Shown: piece after piece, positions 30,813-41,343 of the stretch
How the letters are laid out: each line of letters begins with the position of its first letter
Position numbering within the stretch: the stretch's first letter is position 1
Origin: Mesostigma viride
Lineage: Eukaryota > Streptophyta > Mesostigmatophyceae > Mesostigmatales > Mesostigmataceae
Reading direction: 5' to 3'
Assembly: GCA_009746045.1 (NCBI GenBank)
Contig: RPFO01000017.1
Span: 1,999,521-2,063,520, forward strand
DNA length: 64,000 nucleotides
Translations under genes and position numbers: made by a program
The notes under the pieces: generated by a model
Databases searched by the model: none
Told to the model about the DNA's origin: nothing
The model's input: only the letters and a program-made list of their open reading frames with translations

Positions 30813-32875
30813 AGAGGTTTGAGACCTGCAACCACAGTGGCGTACACAGCTTTGTCCAGGTTAGCATTTGACAACCATGAATACAGCAGGTAGCTAGCAG
30901 GCAGACCCCTGAGATCAGGGTCCTTTTCTACAGCCAACCTATAATTCTTGCAATCAGTGGCATAGTCTTGCTTGTTGACCTGGTAAGCATTAAGCCAGTT
31001 GAAACCACGGATGGATTCAAACTGTGTCCTATCCACCAGCAAGTGCTTAAGCTCATCCATGAAGGCTGGCCACAATGCAATTGCTAGGTTAGGTGTCCCA
31101 GCCTTTTCTTGGTAAATCTGGACCAAGGTTTTAATGGCTGGGGCTGACCTATGGATGGTGGTGGATGCACGCAAGGCACTGAACCAGTTCTGGACATTCA
31201 GAGACTCAAAACAGTAGTTCAGGCTAAACAAAAATTCCTTGGCCTGTTCCTGGGTGTAACCCTCAGGTAAGCCAGGGATTTCTATTTTAGATTCTTTTTG
31301 TTTTGGGTTAAACGTACCTTTGACCGGGTCCTTCTTTTCAGCCAAGAAAGTCTTGACTGCTTGTTGAAGATCAGCCTCCTCCATGTTCGCCCTGCCCCTT
31401 TCCAGCTGGGAGATACTGGCCAGGAGGCCATCCAGCTGGGTGCGCGACAGGTCGTCCATGGGGTTGGTGGCCATGGTCTTGAGCTGTGCCGTGAGTATGG
31501 CAAGCAGCTCTTGGACGTCCCCCTTAAGGGTGGGTGGGGTTGGGTCCACTGGGGTCCCTTTTGCCACCGCCTTGCTCTTATCTGACTGCCCTGGTGTGGG
31601 TGCAGTCTGCTGGGCCTCCGCAGAAGGTGGTTGTGTTCCAGCTTGCTGTGCTAGTGCAGTGGCTGGTGGTGTTCCAGCTGCAGGCGCAGGGTCTTGTTCC
31701 CCTTGCCTTACTCCACTGCTGGTAGGAAAACCCTTGGCCTGGCCAAGCTGCTGCAGCGCTGCTGCTTGGGCTGCCAGGCCGCCCTCACGGGCTATCATGG
31801 CCTCTAGGAGTTTATTCTCCACCACCTTGCGGCGGTGGAGCTCCTGGGCATCCGGGTCACTTGGGGGTTTGCTGGGGGAGCTGGGGACAGTGCCCTGGCT
31901 CTTGCCCTGCAGCACCCTTGGTGACACGGCCCCTCCAACCACCCTTTGGCTCAAATCAGTGCCAGGGGTGGGGAGGGTATGTGCAGGGAGTGCAGGCGTT
32001 TCTGTTGCCTGCATCTTCTCCTGCAGCTTGGTCAGCTGCAACAGGAGGGAATTGAGTTGGTCCGCTGTTAGCGTGACCCCCTCGTCCCCCTGTGCAACAA
32101 CCAGCTCATTGAAGAGGCGCTCATGGAGCACCTCTCCAGCTTGCATGGCAGCCAGCTGCTTTTCAGCAGTCATGTTGCGGGCCGCTGTCTTTTTGCGGTC
32201 CCGCTCTTGCTGTGCAAGACGGCGTGCCTCTACAAACTGGGCGGCGGCCTGTTCGACCGCCTGATTGAGTGGATTCATCTCAATCTCCCCATCAGAAACC
32301 CCTGGGGAGAGGGTGACCTCGTCATCAGACAGCTGAATGCTGCCGATGACGGGTCCTGGGACCTTCTTGGTCCGCATTTTGAACATGTATGCGTCCCTCT
32401 TCAGCTTCCTCTCGTACCCCCCCGCTTTCTGAGCGGATGAGGGGACGATCGGCACCCCCGCTTGTTCTCCACCGCTTTTGGCTATTCCGCCCTCCTCCTG
32501 AGGAGGTTGGGACGGTGCCTTAGCGGGGAGGTCAGCGGGGCTTGCCTGAGGGCTGGGGGACCGCATACTGCTTACGGATTTTTGCGAGCTAGCTGGGCTA
32601 GAAAAAACAGATTTTTCGGCCTGTTCGGCCAAGGAGGTTACCTGTTTTTGCAGGGCTGCCAGCTGCCGCTCTTGGGCGGCTGCCTTGACGCTTTGCTGAG
32701 CCATTGCTGTCGCTAGCTGCCTAGCCACTAGCTGTTCCTGCTCCGCCTGCGCCCTTCTTGCTTTTTTAATTTTCTTGGCCGCAGCCTTCTCCTCTACTGT
32801 TGGCACCGTCTGCCAGCCAGCATCATCTATCCGCTTCTTTTTGAATTTCAGGCCTGGCATAATAGGATCTCCCAT
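30443..32875 (-). CDS. gag: Copia-1 Gag
   Basis: An 810-codon frame starts at an ATG just inside the 5' LTR (32 bp away). The N-terminus is basic (KFKKKRIDDAGW) and is followed by an Ala/Gln/Lys-rich helical stretch likely to be a coiled coil (roughly residues 25-90). A Pro/Ser/Gln-rich linker runs to about residue 470. The conserved capsid-like core (IEIPGLPEGYTQEQAKEFLF through SWLSNANLDKAVYATVVAGL) occupies about 550-690. The tail is Gly/Gln/Lys-rich. No aspartic protease motif lies in Gag, so the only protease candidate is the one in Pol. At 810 residues it is longer than usual copia Gag. Unshifted translation ends at 30443; the shifted product continues as Gag-Pol. Confidence 0.85.
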   Translation of the reverse strand: MGDPIMPGLKFKKKRIDDAGWQTVPTVEEKAAAKKIKKARRAQAEQEQLVARQLATAMAQQSVKAAAQERQLAALQKQVTSLAEQAEKSVFSSPASSQKSVSSMRSPSPQASPADLPAKAPSQPPQEEGGIAKSGGEQAGVPIVPSSAQKAGGYERKLKRDAYMFKMRTKKVPGPVIGSIQLSDDEVTLSPGVSDGEIEMNPLNQAVEQAAAQFVEARRLAQQERDRKKTAARNMTAEKQLAAMQAGEVLHERLFNELVVAQGDEGVTLTADQLNSLLLQLTKLQEKMQATETPALPAHTLPTPGTDLSQRVVGGAVSPRVLQGKSQGTVPSSPSKPPSDPDAQELHRRKVVENKLLEAMIAREGGLAAQAAALQQLGQAKGFPTSSGVRQGEQDPAPAAGTPPATALAQQAGTQPPSAEAQQTAPTPGQSDKSKAVAKGTPVDPTPPTLKGDVQELLAILTAQLKTMATNPMDDLSRTQLDGLLASISQLERGRANMEEADLQQAVKTFLAEKKDPVKGTFNPKQKESKIEIPGLPEGYTQEQAKEFLFSLNYCFESLNVQNWFSALRASTTIHRSAPAIKTLVQIYQEKAGTPNLAIALWPAFMDELKHLLVDRTQFESIRGFNWLNAYQVNKQDYATDCKNYRLAVEKDPDLRGLPASYLLYSWLSNANLDKAVYATVVAGLKPLWNDFRAGMNHIQDCLTPLAIGAPSATPTPKVQQTQGKGQGKKRQLGGQQGGQSKKAKGNQPQGQPGQPAQLKPNQWRRPTPPTPAPPTPAPTAQPPMQVPRTSAPGVAPRDTSGRTASGTPQ
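30686..30692 (-). promoter_or_regulatory. -1 ribosomal frameshift slippery heptamer A AAA AAG
   Basis: In the gag frame the codons read GGA AAA AAG CGC, so the heptamer A AAA AAG has the correct X XXY YYZ phasing. Slipping back one base puts ribosomes exactly into the pol frame (AAA AAA GCG CCA). The site lies in the 370-nt gag-pol overlap, 728 codons into gag. A downstream stimulatory structure is possible in the GC-rich sequence that follows but was not computed. Confidence 0.75.
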
Positions 32876-32906
32876 GATTTTGTCTATGGTAAACGACTTT
32901 AATTCA

Positions 32907-33349
32907 AGTTAATAAACGAGTGGACCTCTCAATGCTCAATGGCCTAACGCATGTGTTTATTACAATAAATCACAAGCCCCGCACCCAACGTGCACAAGGG
33001 CATTTAGCATTGTCGACAAGCAACGCTCTGCCTGGCTGCCACGTCTGGAGCAGCCGACAGTGGCCGTTGGGCTCTGTGGTGCAGCCTGAGTGGCGCGACG
33101 CCACTGCTAGACTCTCAGGACCTTAGTCCAACATCCGACACCTCAATGTCAGTCCCGAGTGGGTACTGGCGACGCCGTACCGCCAATCCTACTTGGGTAC
33201 TGGCGTCCGTCACCAGGACTCGGCTATCGAATAGTCTAGCCTGCCGAATCACATATAGCCGGGACTTCTGACCGAGCCTACACGTGCGAAACCCCAGAAA
33301 GCACATTGCTATCTGGTACTTAGCCTATGTCCACGACTAGAGGCTAACT
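32907..33349 (-). repeat. Copia-1 5' LTR
   Basis: 443 bp with AGTTA and TAACT ends. The TGCAC target duplication follows at 33350-33354. Confidence 0.95.
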
Positions 33350-33354
33350 TGCAC

Positions 33355-34487
33355 TTGTCTCTCGCCTTAATGACCAGGTGGAAGGCAAGTGCGGCGTGCT
33401 CATGAAGAAGCTTGAGGCCATCACCGCCCACACCGAGGCCCTGGCCACACAGGTCCCAAAGCTAGCGGAGCAGACGGCCACCATTGCCTCCCAGCCACCC
33501 CGGCAGGATGCTGGTGACCTCCCGCTCTCCTACGCGGACCTGCTGCGGACAGCGACCGCCTCCACCACCGACGCCATCGCCACGAAGCTCCAGGAGCTGG
33601 AGGACCACCGCCAGGCCCAGCAACGGGAGGTCACCGATCGCGCTCGCCGCGAGTGCCGAGTGGTGCTACGTCGCTTCCCCCAGAAGCCAGGTGAGACGTC
33701 AACCTCCCTTGCTGACGAGATCAAGAAGTACCAGCTTCTTACCCTCATGGGCCTGGTAGGTGAGGTAGAACTGCGTGGGTGCCACCGCCTTCCCCACTCA
33801 CGGGACAAGGCGGCCACCCCACCATGCAGTCCTGCTCACCTTCCTCTCCCCTGAGGATAAGCAGCGGTTCCTCTCTCGTCGCAAGCGGTTGCACGACCTC
33901 ACCTGGACGCTGGATGACGACCTAACCCCCGCTCAGCAACAGCAGCGACGCGACCTGTGGCCGGAATACCTCCGCCATAAGCAGGACCCCCAGAAGCCCA
34001 AGGTGTACTGGAGGGGCGGGGACCTGATGATCAACCACAAGATGTGGACGCCCCCAGCGGGCTAGAATAGCAATAGCCCTAGCTTGTAACCATTGGAGTC
34101 ACTGTCGCTAAGGCAGCCATGCCTAGAATGTTTGCCTAGCTGTGCCAACAAACCTAGTCACGTGCCGCCAACGCACGGTACACAACCAGCCATAGCCTTA
34201 GCCTAGTTCTAGTACAGCCATGCTACGCCCTGGCTATGTTCAGATTACTTGCCCACGCTCCTTGCTATGACATGCTCACATGGGTCTTATTGCACCCACA
34301 GTTTGCCGGATCGTTAGCCTGTCCTTTTAGCTAGCCGCGCCCGATTGCAGCTGTGGCATGCCTTTGGCATGAAGGAGACTGGGGGTCTCTGCCCTTTCTC
34401 CTGTAGTGCACACACAGGGATTAAAAGCACTTCGGTGCTCCGTGACTCCCCAACGGGAGCACGAGTTTAATTAATTAATTAATTAAT
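33355..34487 (+). pseudogene. LINE ORF1 (second subfamily), 3' half, UTR and tail
   Basis: This continues the host ORF1 from 26044. Helical segments (LEAITAHTEALATQVPKLAE) lead into an RRM start (ECRVVLRRFPQKPGE). A frameshift near 33775-33850 moves to the frame holding VLLTFLSPEDKQRFLSRRKR and WTLDDDLTPAQQQQRRDLW, which ends at 34065. The 3' UTR ends with the hairpin CTCCCCAACGGGAG (34446-34459) and a TTAATTAATTAATTAATTAA tail (34467-34487). Again no RT follows ORF1. The same tail type is found at 55142-55184. Confidence 0.7.
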
Positions 34488-34490
34488 GGC

Positions 34491-34988
34491 CCGGCAGTGG
34501 CCTCTGACATTGGTGAGATCAAGCTGGACGCCCACCGCCTTCCCCGCTCGTGGGGTAAGGCGGGGGCGCCTCCGCTGAGCACTGCTCGATCATCTTTGAG
34601 AACCCGGCGGACAAGATTTCGTTCCTCAGACGCCGCATATGCAAGCGGCTCGAGTGGACTCACTACACCTTGGACGACGGCTTGACCCTGGTGCGGCAAC
34701 AACGGTGACGGGAGCTATGGCCGACCTACCTCCAGCTCCGGCAGACCGCGGCGGGGAAGCCGGTGTATACTGGAAGGGGGCAGCCATCTATAGTGTCGGC
34801 CGCCACAAGCCAATGATGGCAAGCGACCCCCGCTGCCCCAGCACCTCCAGACACCCCAGCTTAGGGGACTATTGACTATAGCTGCCAGTAGTAGTGTAGC
34901 ATAGTAGTAAGGCCTAGCCACCGTGGCCCGCTTATACATGTACGCCTATTATCATTGGCCTATTATGGAGTTAATTAATTAATTAATA
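34491..34988 (+). pseudogene. 5'-truncated LINE ORF1 fragment with tail
   Basis: It begins in the RRM (AHRLPRSWGKAGAPP) and includes remnants of the CTD (HLGRRLDPGAATTV in a shifted frame) and the YWKGAAIYS end. It finishes in TTAATTAATTAATTAATA (34971-34988). It inserted directly behind the tail of the previous copy, giving a head-to-tail pair. Confidence 0.65.
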
Positions 34989-35280
34989 GTCACGTGAGCA
35001 TAAGTCCTCAGTGGGAGGGGAACATGGGATGGAATGGATGGTGTACATAAGCTATCTCGGTCCTAGTTACAGGGTTGTGGGCACCGCGGCCCGAATCGCT
35101 ATGAATGCCATACGCGGTCACACGCGGAGCCCCATGCACAGACTTGGGGGTGGTCCCCTTGATCATCACTACTTGCCATATATCCTTGCGTACCATCTGC
35201 CTCCATGATACAGACAAACCAGGAGGCGGCCCGGGTGTGAGCCCGTCACGTCTAGTGTAGCACATGTCCATTATGGAGTT
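34989..35280. other. No gene
   Basis: Short unique spacer between LINE fragments, with no recognisable feature. Confidence 0.4.
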
Positions 35281-35420
35281 AATAATAGCTTATAATAGTT
35301 CGGTTTCGCGGCTTCGCCCACGTCTCCATCCATCCAGCAAGGTATAATACGTGCTACATGATTTCCCATGCAACGGAGTCATGTTATAATTTAATTTTTA
35401 ATTTTTTAATTATGGGCCCC
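35281..35420 (+). repeat. ORF2-LINE 3' end fragment
   Basis: It matches the terminal 3' UTR at 44870-45010 (CGGTTTCGCGGCTT, CCATCCATCCAGCAAGG, CGGAGTCATGTTATAATTTA). The hairpin is damaged by a small insertion (CCCATGCAACGGAG) and the tail is a degenerate TTTAA tract. Confidence 0.7.
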
Positions 35421-35504
35421 ATACCAGATGACGAATCAGCATTATTTAGCCATGTACATGTGTGCCTATTTGTTTTCCACACATAGGTCTTTAGAATCTT
35501 TAAT

Positions 35505-35704
35505 TGTACCAGGGCATGCCTCGCATTTCGGACGAGATTAGACAGCGTAGGATAGCATTATTCGTAGGACATCTTGCTCGCACCAGCCAGGTAGACACCG
35601 ACCTCGGTCTTGCCGGCCCCCAGCGGCTTGGCCAGCCAGGGCGGCATATTCTGACCTGGCCTGGCCCCAAGGACATACCTAAGAAGGTAGGCAAACATGT
35701 CATG
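35505..35704 (+). pseudogene. LINE ORF2 C-terminal fragment, left part
   Basis: It encodes GMPRISDEIRQRRIALFVGH through HILTWPGPKDIPKKVGKH, nearly identical to the 13850-15280 copy. It is interrupted after ATGTCATG (35697-35704), where a SINE-like element inserted. The sequence resumes at 44623 with the same ATGTCATG. Confidence 0.85.
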
Positions 35705-36125
35705 TCAGGCCCGGCACTGAACGCAAATGGTTTTCACCTTTGCGGAGTGCCTGATCAGAATATACGCTTGGCTGATTTCGATAGTACCGGCTACGCCCCC
35801 TTCTAATAAAAGAAGGATCCAGCCGTGTTCAGCCCGTCTCACGTTGCGAGACTGAACAAGTCTCGCGTGCAGACACCTGTGTAGTACTCCTACACACAGA
35901 TCTCGAGTGATTTATCTAGTACCAAATCCGAAAGGCTAGCTTGCATCACTCCCCGGACAGGAGAACTTTTGCGGATGACTGTAGGTGTAAGTTGGCGATG
36001 CCATGGTAACCGGAGGTCTACGTCCGTCCTATATAGTCAGCGAAAGTTGGTGCGAGAGGTCCCCAGTTCGATTCCGGTCGGATTCATTTGCAGATCGCGT
36101 TTTTCCGCGTTTTCCGCGGCCCGGC
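35705..36125 (+). repeat. SINE-like element with tRNA-like region, left part
   Basis: It starts with a copy of its own 3' end (about 50 bp: GGCACTGAACGCAAATGG to TGATCAGAA), then about 170 bp of unique sequence. The body follows from 35925 (AATCCGAAAGGC). The body holds a pol III box-B-like AGTTCGATTCC (36065-36075) and a weak box-A-like TATAGTCAGCG, as in tRNA-derived SINEs. It is cut at the CCGGC (36121-36125) duplicated by copia-2. The rest lies at 44572-44622. The whole is flanked by the 8-bp duplication ATGTCATG. Confidence 0.7.
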
Positions 36126-36772
36126 AGTTAGCGAACAGCCAGAACTGTGAGTTCCTGGTCTCTCGCGCCACACAACGGGATGAGCCAAAGTTGCAAAGGC
36201 AGCAACCTTTTAACCCGTGCACCAAGCCACGACCACGGTGAGCGGTTCCACGACCAATGTGGGAGCCTCGGTTCGTGCTTGCCAAGATAGCTGGTCATCC
36301 CCCATGACCAAGCTATATCCTTTGCGTTGTTCCTCCTTCCCATCGGCGTGACGAGGCACGTGCAGGCATGCAAGCAAATCCCCAACGTCCACTGGCATCA
36401 GTGCAGAGCCAGGACGAACTGGATTTGCCTAGACTCTGCAACCTAGGAAGTACAGGACCTGTCACAAGCCTGCAAGGCCTAGTATCCTTGCAGACCTGTG
36501 CCAGTCCTGTATTCCACCAGCCACAGGCTGCTGCTCCTCTGGTCTACGTGGACCACAGTCACGTGATAGTCAGGCTAAGCCTGTGCAGGCACGGCCTGCC
36601 ACGTGTCCTGTCCACTATACCAGAGGACTGTACCTAGTCGGCCACGGACGGCTAGGACTTCGGGACCTCATATCTTTCTCGTCCCTTGTCTGTTTCAGGC
36701 GGTCAGCACGGCGTTGGAAAGGTCTTTCCAAACTGCATCCACTTAGCATATTGGTTGCCCAAAATGCTAACT
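36126..36772 (-). repeat. Copia-2 3' LTR
   Basis: 647 bp. The polypurine tract AAAAGAAGAAAGGG (minus strand, about 36777-36790) lies directly upstream of it in element orientation. Confidence 0.93.
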
Positions 36773-37781
36773 CCAACCCTTTCTTCTTTTGGAGCTGGAC
36801 CAGCTTGAAACAAGCCTAACCTTGCTTGTGCCCACTCAGCCACAGACCGCTTGGTCCCTTGAGGTTGATCAGACCTTTGAGGGCCCAGGTTCCTGCCTCC
36901 TTTGGGTAACAACATATCTGCCCTTGGACCAGGCTAGGTGTACTGGCCAGTGAATCAGAGGTCACCCCAGGTTATCCCCTGACCCCTTGGTCAGCTCCCA
37001 ACCTTTCCTTGGGAACTTGGTGCTGGATTAAAGTCAAGGCACATTACCTAGTCCAATGGCTGGGATTACAGGATGCCAAGAACGTACTATTGTGAGTTCC
37101 TGATCTTTCACAGTTATCACAGGCGCCCGTTCTTATGGCGCCCGCCTTGGCCAGCCTTTCCCTTTTGCTCAAAGAGACTCAGGTAGCACCTGCACAAATA
37201 CTGCCTTATTGGGGAGCCCATGTCTTCACTGGGTGTTAAGCCCAGGAATCACTCATGCCAGGCTGTGGCTCTGCTGGGGAATTGAACCCCACCCCAACCT
37301 CCAGGTTTATAGGTGACCTGGAACTTTACACAAGAGAAACATTACAACCATGAGAACAACATGAGAATGACATGACATGATTATGTTTTATTCAAGCATT
37401 ATATAACCCAGAATGTGGCCCCCTGGCAACCATGTTCCACATGGTCACACAACCAGGTTCTTTATTAGCAACAGGTTGGAAACAAGCACTAGAAAACATA
37501 TGTACAGCAACCTGTAAGAACCAACATTCGGGTTGCCCTTGCATGGCCTAACTGTTTGAGGCCAAAGGCGTCGACTTAAGTCCTGGCGACTCTTCTGAAC
37601 CCCATGGGGAGGGCCAGGCATGATTCTCAGCTGGTAGGAGTGACATTCCACACCAACTCCTGTCCAGGAGGGTGTACCTAACCCTGAAGGACCGGCTGTC
37701 AACCAGTAAGCACCAGTCACCACTTGGTACTTTGGTCAAGCAGCCCACTGGGGACACCCAAGCTGAAGCAAGGCCTGGTCT
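36773..37781 (-). other. Copia-2 long 3' untranslated region
   Basis: About 1 kb between the RNase H stop and the 3' LTR without a supported ORF. It is markedly longer than the roughly 365 bp in copia-1 and ends in the polypurine tract. Confidence 0.6.
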
Positions 37782-38447
37782 CTATGGCCGCCCGTGTAAG
37801 GGGTCCATGAGCCCACGGAGCAGGGGGTACTGCCTCTCCGCCTTCTCCTCCAGCTTGGTGAGGGCATCTGCAGGGTTGTCCACACCAGGCACATGTTCAA
37901 TGTGAGCTAGGTAGGACATCTCCTTGAGCAACAAGTAGTCAAGGTCCCTGCTCCTGGCCAGCTGCCTGTGCACAAATTGCACCATGCCCATGCTATCAGT
38001 CCTCACCAGTGTGTGCAGCTGCAACCTACAGGAAGCCACTTGACATAGCTGGTAGAAGAGCTCCCTCAAGTAAAGAGCAGTATGCAGCCCTTCACAGATT
38101 GCCCTGCACTCAGCAATATCACTGCTGGGTGTAACCCTGTTCTGCAACCGACTGTACCAGGTAACAAGTGAGGTGTGATCTTGCTCCAGGGTAACTAATG
38201 CTGCTGCCCTGCCCCTGACCTCTGTGACCTTCCTATTGTCCATAGAACTGTCCACATAGAGAACCATGTCAAGGGGCTTGTACAAATCCACAGGACCCAG
38301 TATGAGAGGGGGAGACATCATGACAGCCTGCACCACACTCTCAGCACCCACCTCAACCAGCTGGGAATCAGTAAGTCGACTCAGAACCAGCAAGTCAGGG
38401 GCACATATACTTGCAAGCCATGCCAGCATGCCCTGATGGTAGCACAC
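37782..38447 (-). pseudogene. pol: Copia-2 RNase H region (separate frame)
   Basis: A 221-codon frame with copia RNase H landmarks: VLYVDSSMDNRK, SDIAECRAICEGL, VRTDSMGMVQFV and NPADALTK. It overlaps the RT frame by about 50 nt in a different phase, so one indel near 38430 separates RT from RNase H. Confidence 0.8.
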
Positions 38448-40230
38448 CTAGCCTGCGTGATGGGCTCCTGCAATGCATCACAATCTGCTGTGGGTAGTCC
38501 TTACCACCCTCCATCCTGATGAACCACGAGCCCTTGGCTTGGAACAACGTAGCCTGCATGCCACAGAAGACCATAGGCTCATTCTCCACCATGTGCTGTA
38601 TCTTACCCAGCTCAAACCGCTTCTGGATCTTAGCCAAGACAGCCTCAACCCAGTCTGGTGGACCTATGAGATGCAGGTCATCACCATGCAGTGAGGCAAA
38701 GACAGGAAGGCCATTGTGGGACCCTTGGAACAAACAGGGATCCACTGGAGACACAGAAAACCCACAAGTACTCTTCAAGAACTTCTCTAGGCTCTTTCTC
38801 CAGATAATGGGACTGGACCTGAGACCTTCCAACCCTTTCAGAATTCTCAGGTACCTGGCCTTTATCTCTGCTCTCCATACAGCAGGTACAGTCACAAAGA
38901 AAGGAGGGATATCTCTCCAAGTCTGCCTAGCCTGATCTTGGTCACCCTTGAGAAAAGCCCTCTTGAAATCAATCAGCACAGAGCTATAGGGCACACCCTT
39001 AACCAGAAAAGACAGAAATATACACAGCAGAATCCTCCACGTGTCATGCAGCATCCCTGGAGTATAGAGCTCCTCATCTAACAACTGGCCAGTGCCATGA
39101 TACTCGGTTACAACTGGTCTGACATGTGGCACCTGGACACCATCAACCTCCTTGAGCTTGAGGACAAACATCAATCTGAGCAGCTGGTGAACTTCTGGCA
39201 GCTCATCCACAGGTTCTGCACAGTTGGAAACTATCCACTCATGCCCAGAAGCAACAAAGCCAAGAGTCCATGCCTTAGCCATCTTGGGGCTTTGCATCAT
39301 CTCGACTAGCTGGCGCCAGGGAATAGGACTGTGAGCAGCTATCTGGTACCTGTTTACCCCTAACTGCCTTGGATCAAAGGTGGTTGGGATTATCAACAAG
39401 TCCTCAGCTATGGGCTCCTGACCTTGAGGACCCTCAGCTGGCTGACTCCTAACAGCCTTCACCGCCACTGCAAGACCCTGGGAATAGTGATATCTTTCAA
39501 GGGGGAGGCTGCCCCTGCCTTCTAGTGCCAACTCATCAGAGGTCAAAGTAACCCCTGGCATGCACAAGAAGTTCTGACCCAGAATGGCAGGCCCCTTATA
39601 GCCCTCTACCACACAGAACGTGGTGGGCACCCCTAAGATAGGCACACTCACTTCCCCAAGGATCTTCATGGACACCTTTCCTGAGAAATCAGACACAGCA
39701 AGGCAACTGGGATGGGACATCTGTAAGCCTACAGCATCCTCTTCCCTGATGACAGACACCTGTGAGTTGGTATCTACCTCCATTGTAGCTGCCCAGCACG
39801 ACCCCCACCCCGTGAGCTTGGATACCTTGGGATCATGTTTGCTGCGCATGAGTGCTCGGATGACGTCCGCCATGAGAGGCCCCCGGGCCTTAGGTGGCTG
39901 CCCCGTCCCCTCTGGCCTTGTGACAGTTGCTTCAGCAGCCTCCTGCTCGTCATCTTCCAGCAGGGACAGACCATCATCCACCACCAGAGGATTGTTAGCT
40001 GCTGCTGCCTGGCTCTGGCCTGGCTCCTCAACCCAGCTGGGAGGGCCTGGCCCGTCTGCAGGCCAGATTGCATGTGGCCTTCTTTCCTTGACATGAGCCC
40101 AGGACAACCTGTACACGTGCCTTGGATCCTTTTCCAAAGCCACCAGGCAAGATCTGTTAGCTTCTCCACACGAGTGACAACCCCATCCTGCCACTTCCCC
40201 CGCTTGCCTGGAATAGATGGTTCCTTCCAC
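38395..40230 (-). pseudogene. pol: Copia-2 protease-like and RT region
   Basis: The 611-codon frame carries the retropepsin-like block VDTNSQVSVI (about residue 150) and ILGQNFL. RT follows with LIDFKRAFLKGD and LHGDDLHLIGP, the HGDD variant also seen in copia-1. The protease-like domain again follows integrase and precedes RT. The active-site triplet is DTN here and DTQ in copia-1. Confidence 0.85.
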
Positions 40231-40980
40231 ATCCTGACCTTCAGCCCCACCTGAGGCCTCAGCACATTCCAGTTCTTGTCCTTACGTCTCAGCTGGGCAA
40301 ATAACCTATCTGCCTTCCTAAGACTGGCCTGCACCACGTTCTCAGGCAACAAGCTATACTGCAGGGCCAGGGGAGAGACAGCCACACCATCAAAGTAATA
40401 GTTAACCCTGTGGTTCAGCTGCTCTTCTATCCCCTTACACCAGGCTGCCCTCTCTAAGGCAGATGCCACAAGTGGCACTGACTCTGCTGCTAGCACCACT
40501 GTCTTCACTTCACGTATGGATCTCTCTACAGCCCCTTGCTGCCCATGACTCTCCCTGGGGACTACTACCAGCTTACAAGGCAGCTGGTCCTGATGCTTGA
40601 GCAAACAGTCAAACTGCAAGTCTGCCTGCACACTCTTGCACACCCCAAAGCCTGGGATCAGGGCCTTCATACCCAACAACAAGTGGTGCTCCTGCATACC
40701 AGGCAGAACGTCTATCAGCCTGTATCTGCTGAACCTGTCCACCCCCACCAATATATACAAGCCCCTGATATGCTGGATATCCATCTGGATGTCGCCACGC
40801 TCCCTAGCAGGCTCCCTAGCATGGGACTGAGGTGGGTGAACAGCATTCTCCTGGCAACCACAGTTCTCAGCAGCAGCCTGGCAGCCTCCCACAAAGGCTC
40901 CCTACCTAGCTTCCAAGCAAACATTGCTGCCTGCCCAGAATGCCCAAACATGTGATGCAACTATGGCCAGCCTCAGCATA
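39774..40980 (-). pseudogene. pol: Copia-2 integrase region
   Basis: The main frame starts near 40892. It contains the catalytic candidates D in IQMDIQHI, D in VQADLQFD and E in GAVERSIREVK; D and E are separated by 31 residues. The upstream HHCC part (MFGHSGQAAMF, 40960-40900) is one frame away, and the C-terminal part shifts into the PR-RT frame near 40200. Confidence 0.8.
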
Positions 40981-41343
40981 GCTCAGCACTCTGTCAGTAC
41001 TGACCTGGCGAGACGTCTGAACCGTGTGTGGGGACACATGATCCACTCCTGAGGTTCCAGGGCTTCCCTGCAGGCCATCCTGACGCCCCAAGTCAGGTCC
41101 TGCACCCTGGACCGCTCCAGGCCCTTCCAGCAAGGTCCCTTGGCCCTCCAGGCCAGCACCTGCTGGAGACCCACCACCTGCATGAGGCATAGGGAATTCA
41201 GCTGCAGCATTGTTATTGCAATCCAGTGGAAGAACAACATCTTTACACCCTTGGTGCTGCACAAGGGGCACACCCCCATCCTTATGTACATCCAGCACAC
41301 CTTCCCCAAGGGGTGATTGACTATTTACAGGGGATGATGCTAG

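Larger units (their letters stand above)
26045..33349 (-). mobile_element. Copia-1: apparently intact Ty1/copia-type LTR retrotransposon with rearranged pol
   Basis: A 7305-bp element is bounded by two 443-bp LTRs (26045-26487 and 32907-33349) that differ at about one position by eye. The LTRs start AGTTA and end TAACT. A TGCAC target duplication flanks it (26040-26044 and 33350-33354). Gag and pol are full-length and open on the minus strand, joined by an in-frame -1 slippery site. Near-identical LTRs and open ORFs indicate a recent and possibly active insertion (inference). I could not recognise a canonical tRNA primer site next to the 5' LTR. Confidence 0.93.

Noticed and set aside
31383-32264. 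293-codon plus-strand Ser/Cys/Ala-rich frame
   Set aside because: It lies antisense to the intact copia-1 gag.
36065-36075. Functional tRNA gene
   Set aside because: Only a box-B-like string and a weak box A are seen; the T-stem pairs poorly and the sequence is repeated at 59782 as part of a SINE with target duplication.
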